Notes: a model not told the origin generated them from the sequence alone. Shown: positions 25,193-35,571, counted from the stretch's first letter. The stretch: 64,000 nucleotides of DNA from Halorientalis salina (GCF_005049285.1 NZ_SOSC01000003.1:355214-419213), one strand, 5' to 3'. Made by a program: numbers and translations.

Positions 25193-27915
25193 AACAGTTG
25201 CTCGATGGCGTCGTCGGGGGTCACCCCGTCGCGCTCGGCCCGGAAGTCCACGACGACGCGGTGGCGAAGCACCGGCTTGGCCATCGCCTCGATGTCCTCG
25301 CTGGCGACGTGCGTGCGCCCGATCATGAACGCGCGGGCCTTCGCCAGCACGACCAGTCCCATGCTGGCCCGCGGGCTGGCCCCGTAGTCGAGCAGGTCCG
25401 AGTCCCGGGTCGAGCGCACGAGGTCGACGACGCGGTCCCGGAGGTCCTCGGCGATGGGGATCTGACGGACCAGTTCCTGGGCCAACAGCAGGTCCTCGGT
25501 GGAGATGGCTTTCTCCACGGGAATGGAATCGTCGACCTGTCCGGTGAAGCGGTCGACGATCTCGCGCTCGGCATCGCGGTCGGGGTAATCGACCAGCACC
25601 TTCGCCATGAATCGGTCTTTCTGGGCTTCTGGCAGGGGGTACGTGTTATGATTGATCCCACAACTACCGAGGCCCGCGATGTAGTTGTGAGTTTGTGGGA
25701 CCGAGAGACCGATAACGGGTCCGGAATACGATTCCGATTCTATCGACGTGACACGGTCGAAGAACACGTCACCACTGACGAGATCACCGAAGTAGTCGGT
25801 CAGTTCTTCGGCTTCGGCGACACGACTCGTGTATTCGTCGGCAACGTACTCAATCGCCTCGGTTGGACGGTCTTCAGACTGGTACGCCTGCCAGAGACGA
25901 TGTTTGGTAAGCGAGGTTCCCTCGACGAGGTCGGTTATCGAGAGTCCACAGAGCTTTGCCGCCTGGCCGAGATCGTCGTCGATAGCGTGCTCTATCTCGG
26001 TCGCTTTCCGTCTTTCTAGCGTCTGTTCGACATCGTCGAGGAGGGACTCGAAATACGGGGTTGCCATCCGATTCCGTTCGGTCTGGAGCTGATAATACGA
26101 GTTGTACCAGACACGGTCGGAGAATCCGCCCTCGTGTTTCATCCCGAGAATGTCTACGAGGCGTTCCACTTTCTCGTCCGGCAGCGGAATCGTTCGATGT
26201 GCAGAATCGAACCCCTCGACCGTCGGCGCTTCGCCTCGCCACTCGAAGTGACGGAGATACGTGACGATGTCTTCGCCCTGAATCCGGAGCACGTACTGCT
26301 CGTCGCGCTCGTAGAGCCAGGGGATAATACCGATGTCGAGGAGGAGATGTGCGACAAGATTCGTCAAGGACCGGCTTTTCTGAGAGAACGAGATCCGTCG
26401 ACGGTCGGCGTCGAAATGAGATTCGGTTAGCAGGAAGATTTCGAGGAAAGCCCGCCGAAAGTCTTCGGGTGCTGATAGCAGACGCTCCGGCGTTTTGAGT
26501 GAGTATCGTTCGTCGAGATACGTGACGAACGGTTTGGAGCTAATTTGAACTTCCCGACCCGTCGGTTCAGCCCTCACTTCGACATCTAACCCGATGCGCT
26601 CTGCGATAGCGATCCACCTGTCGAGTTTCGCCGAGAGGTTCTTTTGCGTAACCGTGACGTGTGTATCAGTGACGCTCCCTTCTGCAATGATAAATCCGAG
26701 GAAAAACCCGGCTTCCTCGTCGGTGAGTTCATCGTCGATGCGATGTCGAGCGTAGTCCTCTACGTAATCACCGGGCTGAACGTCCGCACGGCGAAGCACT
26801 GATTCTAGCTGTCCTTCGATACCGTTCTCTGCACCCTGGAAGAAATTGCAGACCTGATCGTAGCTCGCGTCAATCCGTGCAGCGAGTTCTTTTTTCGAGT
26901 AGTCTGCAGCGATTCTGAGCGCATCGAGGTCAGCCGCCGTGAGCGTCTCACCCGCCCCGAGCGTGTTTTTGAGGTCGCGTATTTGCACTGCTCTGACGAC
27001 ATCGTGCCCGCATTCTTCGAGACGGTCAAGCGCGGTCTCGTGGCTGGGGAACGGCGTCTCCGGGAGTGAAAGCTCGGCTGGAGAAACCAGTGCATCCCCT
27101 CGCTCGATCTCTCGTGCTTTCACCCATCGAACGAACCCGTCTCGGTTGACGAGAAACGGATGATTGTCGCTGACTCGAATTCGTCGACCAGTCTTCGTCT
27201 CGAACGTGTACATCTCGCCTTCGTACGCAGTCTCGTAGACCAGACACTCCGTCTCGACCATGTCACCGTCTGATGTTAGCGTCTGTGTCGTGGCATCGAC
27301 ATCGTAGACTTTCGTCTCACCATTTTCGACGAGTGTACCGTTCGTTTTCGCATATTCGAGGGCATCTGAAGCAGTCCAGAGCCGCCCGTTCATGTAGAGC
27401 GTCTCGTCTGGATGGAGACTCCCCTCCTGTTCGACTGGATTCTGCGTCGCCAGCACGAAGAACGGATCGGGAAGTTTCCGCGACTCGCCGCCGGCGGTCA
27501 CCTGTCGCTCCTGCATCGCCTCCAGGAGCGCGGCCTGGGTCTTGGGCGTCGCGCGGTTGATCTCGTCGGCCAGGACGACGTTCGCGAAGATCGGACCAGG
27601 CTGGAACGTGAACTCCCGGCCCTCGCGGGTGTCGCGAATGATTTCCGTGCCGGTGATGTCCGACGGCATCAGGTCCGGGGTGTTCTGGACCCGGGAGAAG
27701 GAACAGTCCGTCACCTCCGCGATGGTCCGGACGAGCAGCGTCTTGCCCAGTCCGGGGGTGCTTTCGAGCAGGACGTTCCCGTCGGCCAGCAGACAGGCGA
27801 GCACCTGATCTAAGACCGCCTCCTGGCCGACGAGTCGCCGCCGGATCTGGTTGCGAGCGTTCCCGAGTCGGTCCTGCAGCCGGTCCACTTCGTCGGTATC
27901 GATGTCATCAGTCAT
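25189..27915 (-). CDS. moxR: MoxR-type AAA+ ATPase interrupted by an intein
   Basis: The precursor is 908 residues; after removing a 592-residue intein (residues 166-757) the mature protein is 316 residues, normal for MoxR. Walker A is STPGLGKT (residue about 52) and Walker B LADEINRA (residue about 116). The sensor region ATQNP precedes the insertion. The C-terminal lid begins after [10 protein letters not shown]. MoxR ATPases act as chaperones with vWA-domain partners, here the downstream DUF58 and the upstream vWA genes. The ATG overlaps the previous gene's end by 8 bases; longer frames upstream are not coding. Function depends on splicing. Confidence 0.95.
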   Translation of the reverse strand: MTDDIDTDEVDRLQDRLGNARNQIRRRLVGQEAVLDQVLACLLADGNVLLESTPGLGKTLLVRTIAEVTDCSFSRVQNTPDLMPSDITGTEIIRDTREGREFTFQPGPIFANVVLADEINRATPKTQAALLEAMQERQVTAGGESRKLPDPFFVLATQNPVEQEGSLHPDETLYMNGRLWTASDALEYAKTNGTLVENGETKVYDVDATTQTLTSDGDMVETECLVYETAYEGEMYTFETKTGRRIRVSDNHPFLVNRDGFVRWVKAREIERGDALVSPAELSLPETPFPSHETALDRLEECGHDVVRAVQIRDLKNTLGAGETLTAADLDALRIAADYSKKELAARIDASYDQVCNFFQGAENGIEGQLESVLRRADVQPGDYVEDYARHRIDDELTDEEAGFFLGFIIAEGSVTDTHVTVTQKNLSAKLDRWIAIAERIGLDVEVRAEPTGREVQISSKPFVTYLDERYSLKTPERLLSAPEDFRRAFLEIFLLTESHFDADRRRISFSQKSRSLTNLVAHLLLDIGIIPWLYERDEQYVLRIQGEDIVTYLRHFEWRGEAPTVEGFDSAHRTIPLPDEKVERLVDILGMKHEGGFSDRVWYNSYYQLQTERNRMATPYFESLLDDVEQTLERRKATEIEHAIDDDLGQAAKLCGLSITDLVEGTSLTKHRLWQAYQSEDRPTEAIEYVADEYTSRVAEAEELTDYFGDLVSGDVFFDRVTSIESESYSGPVIGLSVPQTHNYIAGLGSCGINHNTYPLPEAQKDRFMAKVLVDYPDRDAEREIVDRFTGQVDDSIPVEKAISTEDLLLAQELVRQIPIAEDLRDRVVDLVRSTRDSDLLDYGASPRASMGLVVLAKARAFMIGRTHVASEDIEAMAKPVLRHRVVVDFRAERDGVTPDDAIEQLL
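25645..27420 (-). other. Intein with DOD-type LAGLIDADG homing endonuclease inside MoxR
   Basis: It starts at Ser (SLHPDETLY) after the extein NPVEQEG and ends GSCGINHN before extein Thr-Tyr-Pro-Leu-Pro. Ser1, the terminal His-Asn pair and +1 Thr are all proper splicing residues. The N-terminal splicing domain holds the block B-like SDNHPFLV. A first LAGLIDADG-like motif is [12 protein letters not shown]; a second candidate is [11 protein letters not shown] with an acid in the right place. The C-terminal blocks are [19 protein letters not shown] is clearly lower than in the extein. It occupies the most conserved MoxR loop, a common site for inteins. Confidence 0.93.
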
Positions 27916-28747
27916 CTGAATCACGCGCGTTGAGACGCAGGTTGTAGTCGCGGACGAGGTCGGCGTCGCCGAGGTTCCGCTCGGCGTCGAAGCCGGCCCG
28001 CTCGGCCGCGACGGGGTCGTCGTCGACCGAGAACCCGCTGTCGTCGTAGGAGTGTTCCTCGTCGCCTTCCTCACCGCCCCGGCCCGCCGAGATGTTCGTC
28101 TCCAGGTCGTCGGACCCGCGGTCGACCTCCTTGGGGTCGCCCAGCACGCTGTCGCCGTCCCGGAGCCGGGAGTTGCCGTTGTCCTCCTCGCTGACCGGGC
28201 CGCCCCCGGGCGCTGCGTTCCCGTCGCCCGTGGCGTTCGATGCCGGTCCGGCGACCGGTGCGATCGTGAGGCCGGCGACCGCCGCCTGGACGGTGACGAC
28301 GCTCACCAGCAACACGACGACGACGCTCCCGCCGAGCCAGCGGGTGTCGACGAACCCCGCCGCGCTGGTCCGCTGGAGTTTCGTACTGACGTCGTCGTAG
28401 AGTCGCCGAGCCATCGGGGAGACGTCATCGTCGTCGGCCGCGTCGCGGGCCGTTCGCAGCGCCTCCCGGACTTCCGGGTTGACCGACTCGAACGCCTCGA
28501 CCGTGTAGAAGTGGACGCGAAGGCCGAACTCGACGGCGAAGGCGAGGCCACCGACGCCGGCGGCCAGGACCGTCGACCCGTCGAACGGGCCGGCGGGCGG
28601 CAGCGGGATCGCGAAGAGGAGGACCCCGAGGTTGACCACGAGGAAGACGGCCACGGCGTCGACGACGGCGTGGAGTCCGGCGGCCTTGTACCCCTCACGC
28701 TCGATCTCCCGGACCGCCTGTCGGATGGTGTCTGGCTGATCAGTCAC
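27908..28747 (-). CDS. Membrane protein of the MoxR operon
   Basis: The product has 279 residues. Three hydrophobic segments lie at about residues 22-48, 57-80 and 138-165, followed by a very acidic, Gly/Asn-rich cytoplasmic or external tail. The tail ends in a short conserved-looking piece ([21 protein letters not shown]). I know of no function. Its place between the coiled-coil protein and moxR, with overlapping stops and starts on both sides, makes it a likely membrane partner of the ATPase system. Confidence 0.82.
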   Translation of the reverse strand: MTDQPDTIRQAVREIEREGYKAAGLHAVVDAVAVFLVVNLGVLLFAIPLPPAGPFDGSTVLAAGVGGLAFAVEFGLRVHFYTVEAFESVNPEVREALRTARDAADDDDVSPMARRLYDDVSTKLQRTSAAGFVDTRWLGGSVVVVLLVSVVTVQAAVAGLTIAPVAGPASNATGDGNAAPGGGPVSEEDNGNSRLRDGDSVLGDPKEVDRGSDDLETNISAGRGGEEGDEEHSYDDSGFSVDDDPVAAERAGFDAERNLGDADLVRDYNLRLNARDSDD

Positions 28748-29406
28748 ACGCCATCACACTCCGGCGAGTCGCTCACGTTTTCGTCGCGACAGAGCGACTC
28801 GATGTCGTCACGCAGGTCGGCGTTTTCGTCTTCCAGTTGCCGGTTCTCGCCTTCCAGTTGCTGGTTCTCCTCCTCCAGAGTGTCGATAGTTCCGTTTTTG
28901 TCGTCGAGCGTGTTCCGAAGGCTCGCGATGGTGTCCTCGCGGTCGCTGATCGTCGCCTCCCGATCCTGGATGGTACGCTCCAGGTCGTCGATGGTGTCTT
29001 CCTGGTTCTCGATGGTCCGTTCGAAGTCCTCGTTCTCGCCTTCGAGGGTATCGAGTTGAGTACGGGCCTGCGAGAGGTTCTCCGCCGTCCAGTTGAGTCG
29101 GCGTTCGGTCGCCGCCAGTTCGGTCTCGGTCCGGTTGAGCCGGAGGGTGAGGTCCCGGATGTCCGTCTGGCGGGTCGTCAGGCTGTCGTTGATCCGCTGG
29201 AGTCGGTTCTCGGTCTCGTTTAGCTCCGAGCGGGTCGTCGAGAGTTGCTCCTGGAGCTGTCGTTTGTCCTGACTGAGCGCCTCGTTTCGCTCGCTGACGT
29301 CGCCGACCGACGACTCGTAGAAGACGGTCGCACCGGCGGTCCCGACGACCGTCAGGCCGACGAGGACGACGAGCAGCGCGTTGAGTCTGGTTCCGATGAG
29401 CGTCAT
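28744..29406 (-). CDS. Membrane-anchored coiled-coil protein of the MoxR operon
   Basis: The product has 220 residues. An N-terminal anchor (residues 8-30, LNALLVVLVGLTVVGTAGAT) is followed by about 160 residues of unbroken heptad-rich coiled coil with many Asn/Thr/Asp/Glu, for example repeated DDLERTIQDREATISD-type units. It ends with a small Cys-containing tail (SLCRDENVSDSPEC) where two cysteines could form a disulfide outside the cell. Many N-x-T/S sequons suggest an external position. The ATG overlaps the stop of the vWA gene (ATGA). It is probably a spacer or scaffold linking the vWA proteins. Confidence 0.82.
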   Translation of the reverse strand: MTLIGTRLNALLVVLVGLTVVGTAGATVFYESSVGDVSERNEALSQDKRQLQEQLSTTRSELNETENRLQRINDSLTTRQTDIRDLTLRLNRTETELAATERRLNWTAENLSQARTQLDTLEGENEDFERTIENQEDTIDDLERTIQDREATISDREDTIASLRNTLDDKNGTIDTLEEENQQLEGENRQLEDENADLRDDIESLCRDENVSDSPECDGV

Positions 29407-31733
29407 GATTTGATGCGGTAGTATCTGCGAGCGCTGACCTCCGCGAGGTAGGTGAGCAGTGCGACGACGACGAGAAGCCACGTCCACTCGCGGGTGACCG
29501 TGCGGACGGTTCGTGCGTCCCGACGCACCTGCTCGGCGATCGCGGCCGCCTGGTCCGGTTCGAAGAACTGCCCGCCCGTCGTCTCGACGGCGTCGCCGAG
29601 TGCCGGCGACTGGCCGTAGGCGGCGTACTCCTGCGGGTAATTCACCGCGTACGTCGCGCCGAGGACCGACTCGTAGCCCGCCTGTTCGGGGACGACGGTC
29701 GCCTCGTACTGCCCCTCGCCGGCCTGTGTGAACCGGACGCCGCCGGCCGACGGCCGAGCGGGTCCTTCGTAGGTAACCGTGACGGGCGACCCGACGCGGG
29801 CGTCCGAGATGTCCGTGACGCCGGTCTCCAGCCGTTCGGGGTCGCCGATGGCCCAGTTGACGGATTTGGTCACGCCGACCGAGTCGGGCGAGGAGAGCAG
29901 GTCACCCAGGGTGCCGCCCTGGTCGTAGGCAGTGATCGCGACGGTTCGACCGAGGCCGTACCGCCAGGCCGAGATCGCGGGGTTGCCCGAGGGCCCAGCG
30001 ACGAGGAAGTCCGCGCGGTCCGCGGCGGCGACGGCGTGGGTCCGGCCGGGCGTCGCCTCGAACCGGACCCCGCTCGTGATGAAGTGGGAGCCGTCGACGA
30101 CGGTGAGGCCGCCGCCCCGGTACTCGCGGGTCTCGCCGCCGAAGAGGATGCGGAGTCGGTCGGTCTCGTCGGCCCGAAGGTAGGTGCCGTCCCCGGCGTC
30201 GGCGACCCGTTCGAGGTGGTCGTGGGCAACGTCGCTCCCGACGCCGACGGGGATGACCTGGACGCCGTCTCGGGACGCCTCGGCGGCGGCCCCAGGCGCG
30301 TCGCCGACCTGCGCCCGACCGTCGGTCAGCAGGATGACGGTGCCGCCGCCACCGCCCAGCATCTGCGTGGCCCCCTCGATACCGGCGCTGACGTCGGTGC
30401 CGCCGTCACTTTCGAGCCGGCGGATCTGTCGCGAGAGCGAGTCCCGCGAGTTCCCGAGAACGGCGACGTCGGCGATCCGGTAGACGTTGCGGTTGAACGC
30501 GACGACGCCGACCTGGTTACGGTCGCCGAGTTGGTCCAGCACGTCCAGCGCGAGCGCCTGCTGGACCGACAGCGTGCCCTGGGTGCTGCCCGAGATGTCG
30601 ACGGCGATGACGACCCGGGAGGTGCGCCCGCCCTCGCCGATGGTGACCGGAAGCATCTCGGTCAGCAGCGACTGGCGGTAGTTCCCGTACTCGAAGGCGT
30701 TCTCACCGCCGACCGTCACGAGACCGGTTCCGTCGATGACCGCTCGCTGGAGCGCGGTCACGTTGCCGAGGTCGTCGGCTGCCATGTCCTGGACGACGAC
30801 GGCGTAGTACTCCGAGAGGTCGTCCGGGATCGAGTCGGTGCGGTCGACCTCGTACACCGAGTCGAGGAAGCCGGCAAGCGGGTACTCACCCCGGGAGACG
30901 TAGAGGATCTTCGGCGGTTCGACGACTCGGACTGTCTTCCGGAAGACGTCGTTGCGGTCGTGCACGTCCGCGCCGTCGATGCGAGCGGTCACGCGGTGGC
31001 TCCCCGTCTCCGAGAAGTTGTAGGCGAACTCGACGCCGCCCTGCCCCTCGACCCGCTCGCTGACGACTTCCTCGCCGTCGACGGTGACAGTCAGATCGAC
31101 GGAATCGTCCAGTTCGACGCCGGTGACGCCGACGCGGAACGAGTTCTCGACGCCGGTGCTGGTCTTGGCCGGCCCGGCGACGGTGACGACCCGCTCGGTC
31201 GCCGTCGTCGAGACGTTGACGGCGTGGATGGAGGCGTTGACGTCCTGGGCGATGCCGGCCGCCGCGTCGAGCGAGCGGCCGTCGGTGACCCGGCCGTCCG
31301 AGACCACCAGCACGCTCCCGTTCGTCGACAGCGACCCCGCGACGGCGTCGCCGACCGGCGAGCCCCGGTCCGAGCCGACGCTTCGAGTCCGGACCGCGAC
31401 GCCTTCCGACTCGATCGCCGAGGCGAGGTCGCCGGGTGCGGCGTCGGTCGCCGCCATGCTCGCCGAGCGGTCGACGAGCATCCTCACCTGCGGGTCGCCA
31501 CTCACCTCGGCCGTCGCCAGGGTGTAGGGACCGGCGGCACCGACCACCAGCAGCGCGACGACGAGCAATCTGGACACGAAAACCAGTGCCCGGCCGCGCC
31601 GCGAGAAGGTCGTCCCCTCGCGACGACGCCGATAGAGGACGCCGAACAGGAGCGCGATCACGGGGAACGCGAGCAGGACGAGCGGCCGCTGGAGGCCGGC
31701 GGTCACGCCCGCGAGGGAAGTTTCGACCGCCAT
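29403..31733 (-). CDS. Large membrane vWA-domain protein of the MoxR operon
   Basis: The product has 776 residues. It has two N-terminal membrane helices (residues about 17-35 and 48-68), a vWA-like fragment with DRSAS near residue 87, and a central full vWA domain with MIDAS VVIAVDISGSTQGTLS near residue 375. There is an Ig-like region between and one helix at the extreme C-terminus (WLLVVVALLTYLAEVSAR). It resembles the bacterial BatA/BatB type. vWA domains bind metal and protein ligands. The start overlaps the preceding gene's stop (ATGA-type), so it is expressed in a fixed ratio with it. Confidence 0.88.
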   Translation of the reverse strand: MAVETSLAGVTAGLQRPLVLLAFPVIALLFGVLYRRRREGTTFSRRGRALVFVSRLLVVALLVVGAAGPYTLATAEVSGDPQVRMLVDRSASMAATDAAPGDLASAIESEGVAVRTRSVGSDRGSPVGDAVAGSLSTNGSVLVVSDGRVTDGRSLDAAAGIAQDVNASIHAVNVSTTATERVVTVAGPAKTSTGVENSFRVGVTGVELDDSVDLTVTVDGEEVVSERVEGQGGVEFAYNFSETGSHRVTARIDGADVHDRNDVFRKTVRVVEPPKILYVSRGEYPLAGFLDSVYEVDRTDSIPDDLSEYYAVVVQDMAADDLGNVTALQRAVIDGTGLVTVGGENAFEYGNYRQSLLTEMLPVTIGEGGRTSRVVIAVDISGSTQGTLSVQQALALDVLDQLGDRNQVGVVAFNRNVYRIADVAVLGNSRDSLSRQIRRLESDGGTDVSAGIEGATQMLGGGGGTVILLTDGRAQVGDAPGAAAEASRDGVQVIPVGVGSDVAHDHLERVADAGDGTYLRADETDRLRILFGGETREYRGGGLTVVDGSHFITSGVRFEATPGRTHAVAAADRADFLVAGPSGNPAISAWRYGLGRTVAITAYDQGGTLGDLLSSPDSVGVTKSVNWAIGDPERLETGVTDISDARVGSPVTVTYEGPARPSAGGVRFTQAGEGQYEATVVPEQAGYESVLGATYAVNYPQEYAAYGQSPALGDAVETTGGQFFEPDQAAAIAEQVRRDARTVRTVTREWTWLLVVVALLTYLAEVSARRYYRIKS

Positions 31734-33535
31734 CAGAGATCACCCCGGTAGCGCAGGAAGCCGAGTTCGCCGACCACGAGGGCGAGGACGCCGAGCAGCG
31801 CCAGCGGCGTCAGGTCCCGCGGGACGCGCTCGCCCCCGTCGCCCCCGCCGGTGGCGTTCCCGCCGGCCACGTCGATGCTCCGTGCGGTCAGGTTCGACTC
31901 GCTCGTCGACAGCAGGCTGGCGCTGGCGCGCTGCTCGCTCGTCCGGTAGGTCCCGACGGCGTCGAGCGCAACGCTCGCCGTCGTTTGCTGGCCGGTGGGC
32001 GTCTCGACGGTCGTCTGATTCGATAGCTGGAACGTCTCGCCGGTCCGGTAGTTCAGGTCCCCTGGCGCGGGTCGGTCGGCGGCCCAGTGGGCGGCTCGCT
32101 GCCAGAACACCGGGTACCGGTAGCCGTAGCGGAACGCGGTCTGGTTCGGGAGGTAGCCGTAGTACAGCACGCGACCCCCGTCCTGCCGGGCGGTCGAGAG
32201 CAGCGGCGACCCGTCGGCGGCCGTTACGAGCGCGGTCCCACGGGTGGTTCTGGCCGTCAGGTGTCGCTCCGGCGCGGGGAAGTCGAACCCGCGGGTCAGT
32301 TCGTGTTCGGCCACGTCGCCCACGTCGCTCGTGTTCTGTACCGAGCCCGGTTCCACCGGAAGCAGGGGGCCGTAGCCGACCGTGTCCACGTCGCCCTGGG
32401 CCTGGATGACGACCCCGCCGCCGTCGGCGACGGTCTCCCGGGTCAGTTCCATGGTCGAGCCGAGCACACGGTCGGAATCGACGTCGGCAAACACCACCAC
32501 GTCGTAGCGCCCGCCCGTGGAGGCCGGCGGGTTCGCCACCGTCAGGTTCACCGTCGGAATCACGTCGAGGGCGGTCCGGAGATTGCGGTTGTTCCCGTTG
32601 GTCACGAGCAAGGTGTCGACGGCCCGGTCCTCCGGGACGGTCACGTGTGCCACGTCGTCGGTCGGGAACGAATCACCGGGCGAGAGCCGCGCGGTGGTGC
32701 TCTCGGCGGGCAACGGGACGGTCACCGACTGCACGTCCCCGGGTTCGAGCGTCAGCGACCGGGAGCGGCCGGCCATCGTCAGTGTGCGCTCGGCGGTGCT
32801 CGTTCCGGTGTTTTTCACCGAGAGCGTGACCCGCTGGGACCCGAAACTGCGGTCGACGATACCGATGTTGTCCGTGCCACCGTCGCCGAACTGGCGCAGG
32901 GAGACGTCGAGTCCCTGGGCGCGTGCGGTCTGGACGGCACCCTGCCAGTCCCCGCCGTCGCCGGCGAAGTCACTGAACACGACGACGCGGCTCTCCGACC
33001 CCGCGAGCTCCGTGGCGCGGCTGACGGCACCGCGGAGGTCGCCCGGAGCGTCGGTGACGGCGAGGCCGTCGAGCGTCGTTTCGGCGTCGGTCGGATCGAC
33101 TCCCTCGGCGGGCACCCGCGTCGACGCGCCGGCGACGACGACGGTGGTCGGCGTCCCGACCGAGCGCTTGGCCGCCGCGACGGCCTCGGCAAAGCGCGTC
33201 CCGTCGCCGGTGTCGGTGCCCATACTCGCGGATGCGTCGACGACGAGCACCGTCGGCTCCTCGGTGGCGGCCCGCGTGTCCATCACGTACGGCGAGGCCA
33301 GCGCGACGGCGAGCAGACAGACCGCCAGGATCTGCAAGAGCAGGAGGAGGTTCCGCCGCAGCCGTTCGAGGACCGGGTTCGAGCCGCCCTCGTCGGGGTC
33401 TTCCCGCAGGAACTGCACCGTCGGCAGCGACAGCTCCCGCGGGTCCGGCTGGATGAGATACAGCACGATAAGTGGTATCACACCGGCCAGTGCTGCGAGC
33501 CCGAGCGGGGCGGCGAAGACATCAGCGAGCTGCAT
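31733..33535 (-). CDS. BatA-like membrane protein with vWA domain, first gene of the MoxR operon
   Basis: The product has 600 residues. The N-terminal BatA domain (PLGLAALAGVIPLIVLYLIQ, then RELSLPTVQFLRE) is followed by a second helix. The vWA domain has MIDAS VVDASASMGTD near residue 98, and there is a long external beta region. A C-terminal helix (LALLGVLALVVGELGFLRYR) closes the protein. It opens the six-gene minus-strand operon. The sequence around its ATG is CCAAATATATGCAG, so a TATA-like tract overlaps the start and the real promoter may be further up. Homology to Bacteroides Bat proteins is by architecture only. Confidence 0.88.
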   Translation of the reverse strand: MQLADVFAAPLGLAALAGVIPLIVLYLIQPDPRELSLPTVQFLREDPDEGGSNPVLERLRRNLLLLLQILAVCLLAVALASPYVMDTRAATEEPTVLVVDASASMGTDTGDGTRFAEAVAAAKRSVGTPTTVVVAGASTRVPAEGVDPTDAETTLDGLAVTDAPGDLRGAVSRATELAGSESRVVVFSDFAGDGGDWQGAVQTARAQGLDVSLRQFGDGGTDNIGIVDRSFGSQRVTLSVKNTGTSTAERTLTMAGRSRSLTLEPGDVQSVTVPLPAESTTARLSPGDSFPTDDVAHVTVPEDRAVDTLLVTNGNNRNLRTALDVIPTVNLTVANPPASTGGRYDVVVFADVDSDRVLGSTMELTRETVADGGGVVIQAQGDVDTVGYGPLLPVEPGSVQNTSDVGDVAEHELTRGFDFPAPERHLTARTTRGTALVTAADGSPLLSTARQDGGRVLYYGYLPNQTAFRYGYRYPVFWQRAAHWAADRPAPGDLNYRTGETFQLSNQTTVETPTGQQTTASVALDAVGTYRTSEQRASASLLSTSESNLTARSIDVAGGNATGGGDGGERVPRDLTPLALLGVLALVVGELGFLRYRGDL

Positions 33536-33642
33536 ATATTTGGCGGGGGACCAGTCGGGTCACACGGCTGTTCGACCGCCGACACCATAATCCCCGGGGA
33601 GGGTGCAACACTCCGTCGCGTTTGTGGACTCCTGCCAACCTG

Positions 33643-35571
33643 TCAGCGTCGCCGGGCCAGGCCCAGCGCCGCGAGCGCCACGGCGACGAGTGCTCCGAGC
33701 GCAGTCATACCGGGACCCTGGGCCGTCGTCGAACGCTCGTCGGTCGTAGCAGACTCGTTGGCCGTCGTGTTGGACCGATTCGTCGCCTGCGTGGGCGACG
33801 GCGCCGAGGGATCCGTGGTCGTGTCGTTCCGGGGCGTCGACGCCGTCGATTCCGGCGGCGACATCACCGTCCGCCGCGTCACCGTCTCGGTATCCGTCGA
33901 CGTCGCTGGCGTCGGTGTCGGTGTGGCAGTCGCCGTCGGCGTTGGGGTCGGTGTCGGCGCTGGCGTCGCAGTCGGCCTGGGCGTCGCTGTCGGCGTTGGG
34001 GTCGCTGTCGGCGTGGGCGTGGCAGTCGGCGTCGGTGTCTCCGACTGACCGGTCACGGTGACGGTAGCAGGATCACTCACGGCAGAGCCGTCTTCCGAAT
34101 ACGGAGCGTCCACCGAGGAGCCGAACTCGAACTCGTAGGTCTGGTCACCGTCCGTGTCCTGGTGTGGCATCGCGTACAGGGTCGTATCTTCGTCGAGCGT
34201 GTCGTCTAGCTCGACCTCGACGTCGGAGTGCGAGCCAGCCTCCAGATACGAACTGTGACCGATGACGTCACCGCTGGCGCTATCTTCGTGGATGACGACG
34301 AACCCGCCGTCGGACATCGTAACCGACTCGACGGTGACGACGCTCCCGTCCGATTCCTGGTCGGCGAAATAGACCTCCGCACTCGGTGCTGCGGCAATGC
34401 GACCGTCCACCGGCTCCTCCAGCAGCGAGGTATCGTTCAGGCGAACGTCGACCGTGAAGTTCGCGCCCTGTGCGTTGTCGCTGAAGTCGGCGTCCACCGA
34501 CCAGGTGCCGTCGGACTGGACGACCGCCGAGAGTTCCTTGACGAACGGCGACCCCGAGTCTGTCCCCGTCACCCGGACGACGAGTTCGGTGCCGTTCTCT
34601 GCGGTGGTCGTCCCCAAAATCTCCTGCTCGGCGGCTTTCTGCACCTCTATCTCTTCGACCCCGTCTTCGTCGAAGTCCGCGTCCGTGTCCACCGTCGCTG
34701 TCGGCGTCTCCGACTGACCGGTCACTGTGATATCGGCGGAATCGGTCACGGCGGAGCCGTCTTCCGAATAGGGAGCATCCACCGAGGAACCGAACTGGAA
34801 CTCGTAGGTCTCGTCGCCGTCCGTGTCCTGGTGTGCCATTGCGACCAGCGTCGTGTTCTCGTCGAGCGTTTGGTCCAGTTCGACCTCGACGTCGGAGTGT
34901 GTGCCTGCCGCGAGGTACCCGCTGTTGCCGATGACGGTGCCACTGGCACTCTCCTCATGGATGGCCACGAACCCACCGTCGGACATCGTGACCGAATCGA
35001 CAGTGACGGCATTCCCGTCCGATTCCTGATCGTTGAACGTGACGCTCGCGGTCGGACCCGCGGCGATGCGGCCATCGACCGGCTCTTCGAGCAGCGAGGA
35101 CCCGTTCAGGCGCACGTCGACCGTAAAGTTCGCGCCTTTCGCGTTGTCGCTGAAGTCGCCCGTCACCGACCAGGTGCCGTCGGACTGCACGACGGTCGTT
35201 AGCGGCTTGACGAACGGCGACCCCGAGTCCGTCCCCGTCACCCGGACGTCGAGTTCGGTGCCGCTCTCGGCGGTCGCCGTCCCCGAAATCTCCTGGTCGG
35301 CGGCTTGCTGTACCGCTACTTCGTCGGCGTCCCCGTCGTCGTCCACGTCGGCGTTCGTGTCCACCGTGGCCTGCGGGTCGGCGGTCGCCAGGTCGGCGTC
35401 CGCGAGGCCGGTCGCGTTCGTCTCGGCCGCGGCGAGTCGGTCGGAAACGGTCGACCCTGCCGGGTCGCCACCGTCCACCGCAGCCGACACCACTGGCACA
35501 GCGGTCAGGCCGGCGATCAGACACACTGCCAGGACGAGCGTCGCCCGTTGGCGGTGGGTTTCCCCGATCAC
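33643..35571 (-). CDS. Secreted protein with a duplicated beta domain and archaeosortase-type C-terminus
   Basis: The product has 642 residues. The signal peptide (LVLAVCLIAGLTAVPVVSA) leads to two tandem copies of a roughly 210-residue unit; both contain VTGTDSGSPFVK, LLEEPVDGRIAA and SSVDAPYSEDGSAV. The second half of each unit matches a haloarchaeal domain seen again at 54.6-55.6 kb (VTMSDGGFVxIHE, HQDTDGDxTYEF). A Thr/Pro repeat stalk and a Ser/Thr/Asn-rich segment follow. It ends GPGMTALGALVAVALAALGLARRR-like, a PGF-CTERM-type signal for archaeosortase processing and lipid attachment. It is therefore a surface protein, probably glycosylated. Confidence 0.88.
   Translation of the reverse strand: MIGETHRQRATLVLAVCLIAGLTAVPVVSAAVDGGDPAGSTVSDRLAAAETNATGLADADLATADPQATVDTNADVDDDGDADEVAVQQAADQEISGTATAESGTELDVRVTGTDSGSPFVKPLTTVVQSDGTWSVTGDFSDNAKGANFTVDVRLNGSSLLEEPVDGRIAAGPTASVTFNDQESDGNAVTVDSVTMSDGGFVAIHEESASGTVIGNSGYLAAGTHSDVEVELDQTLDENTTLVAMAHQDTDGDETYEFQFGSSVDAPYSEDGSAVTDSADITVTGQSETPTATVDTDADFDEDGVEEIEVQKAAEQEILGTTTAENGTELVVRVTGTDSGSPFVKELSAVVQSDGTWSVDADFSDNAQGANFTVDVRLNDTSLLEEPVDGRIAAAPSAEVYFADQESDGSVVTVESVTMSDGGFVVIHEDSASGDVIGHSSYLEAGSHSDVEVELDDTLDEDTTLYAMPHQDTDGDQTYEFEFGSSVDAPYSEDGSAVSDPATVTVTGQSETPTPTATPTPTATPTPTATPRPTATPAPTPTPTPTATATPTPTPATSTDTETVTRRTVMSPPESTASTPRNDTTTDPSAPSPTQATNRSNTTANESATTDERSTTAQGPGMTALGALVAVALAALGLARRR

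Noticed and set aside
30036..34048. Two long plus-strand open frames opposite the vWA genes
   Set aside because: Antisense shadows; the minus strand encodes MIDAS motifs and overlapping operon starts.
33880..34050. Short tandem DNA repeat resembling a CRISPR or VNTR
   Set aside because: It is the coding DNA of the Thr/Pro stalk of a secreted protein; there are no spacers. No CRISPR array was seen anywhere.
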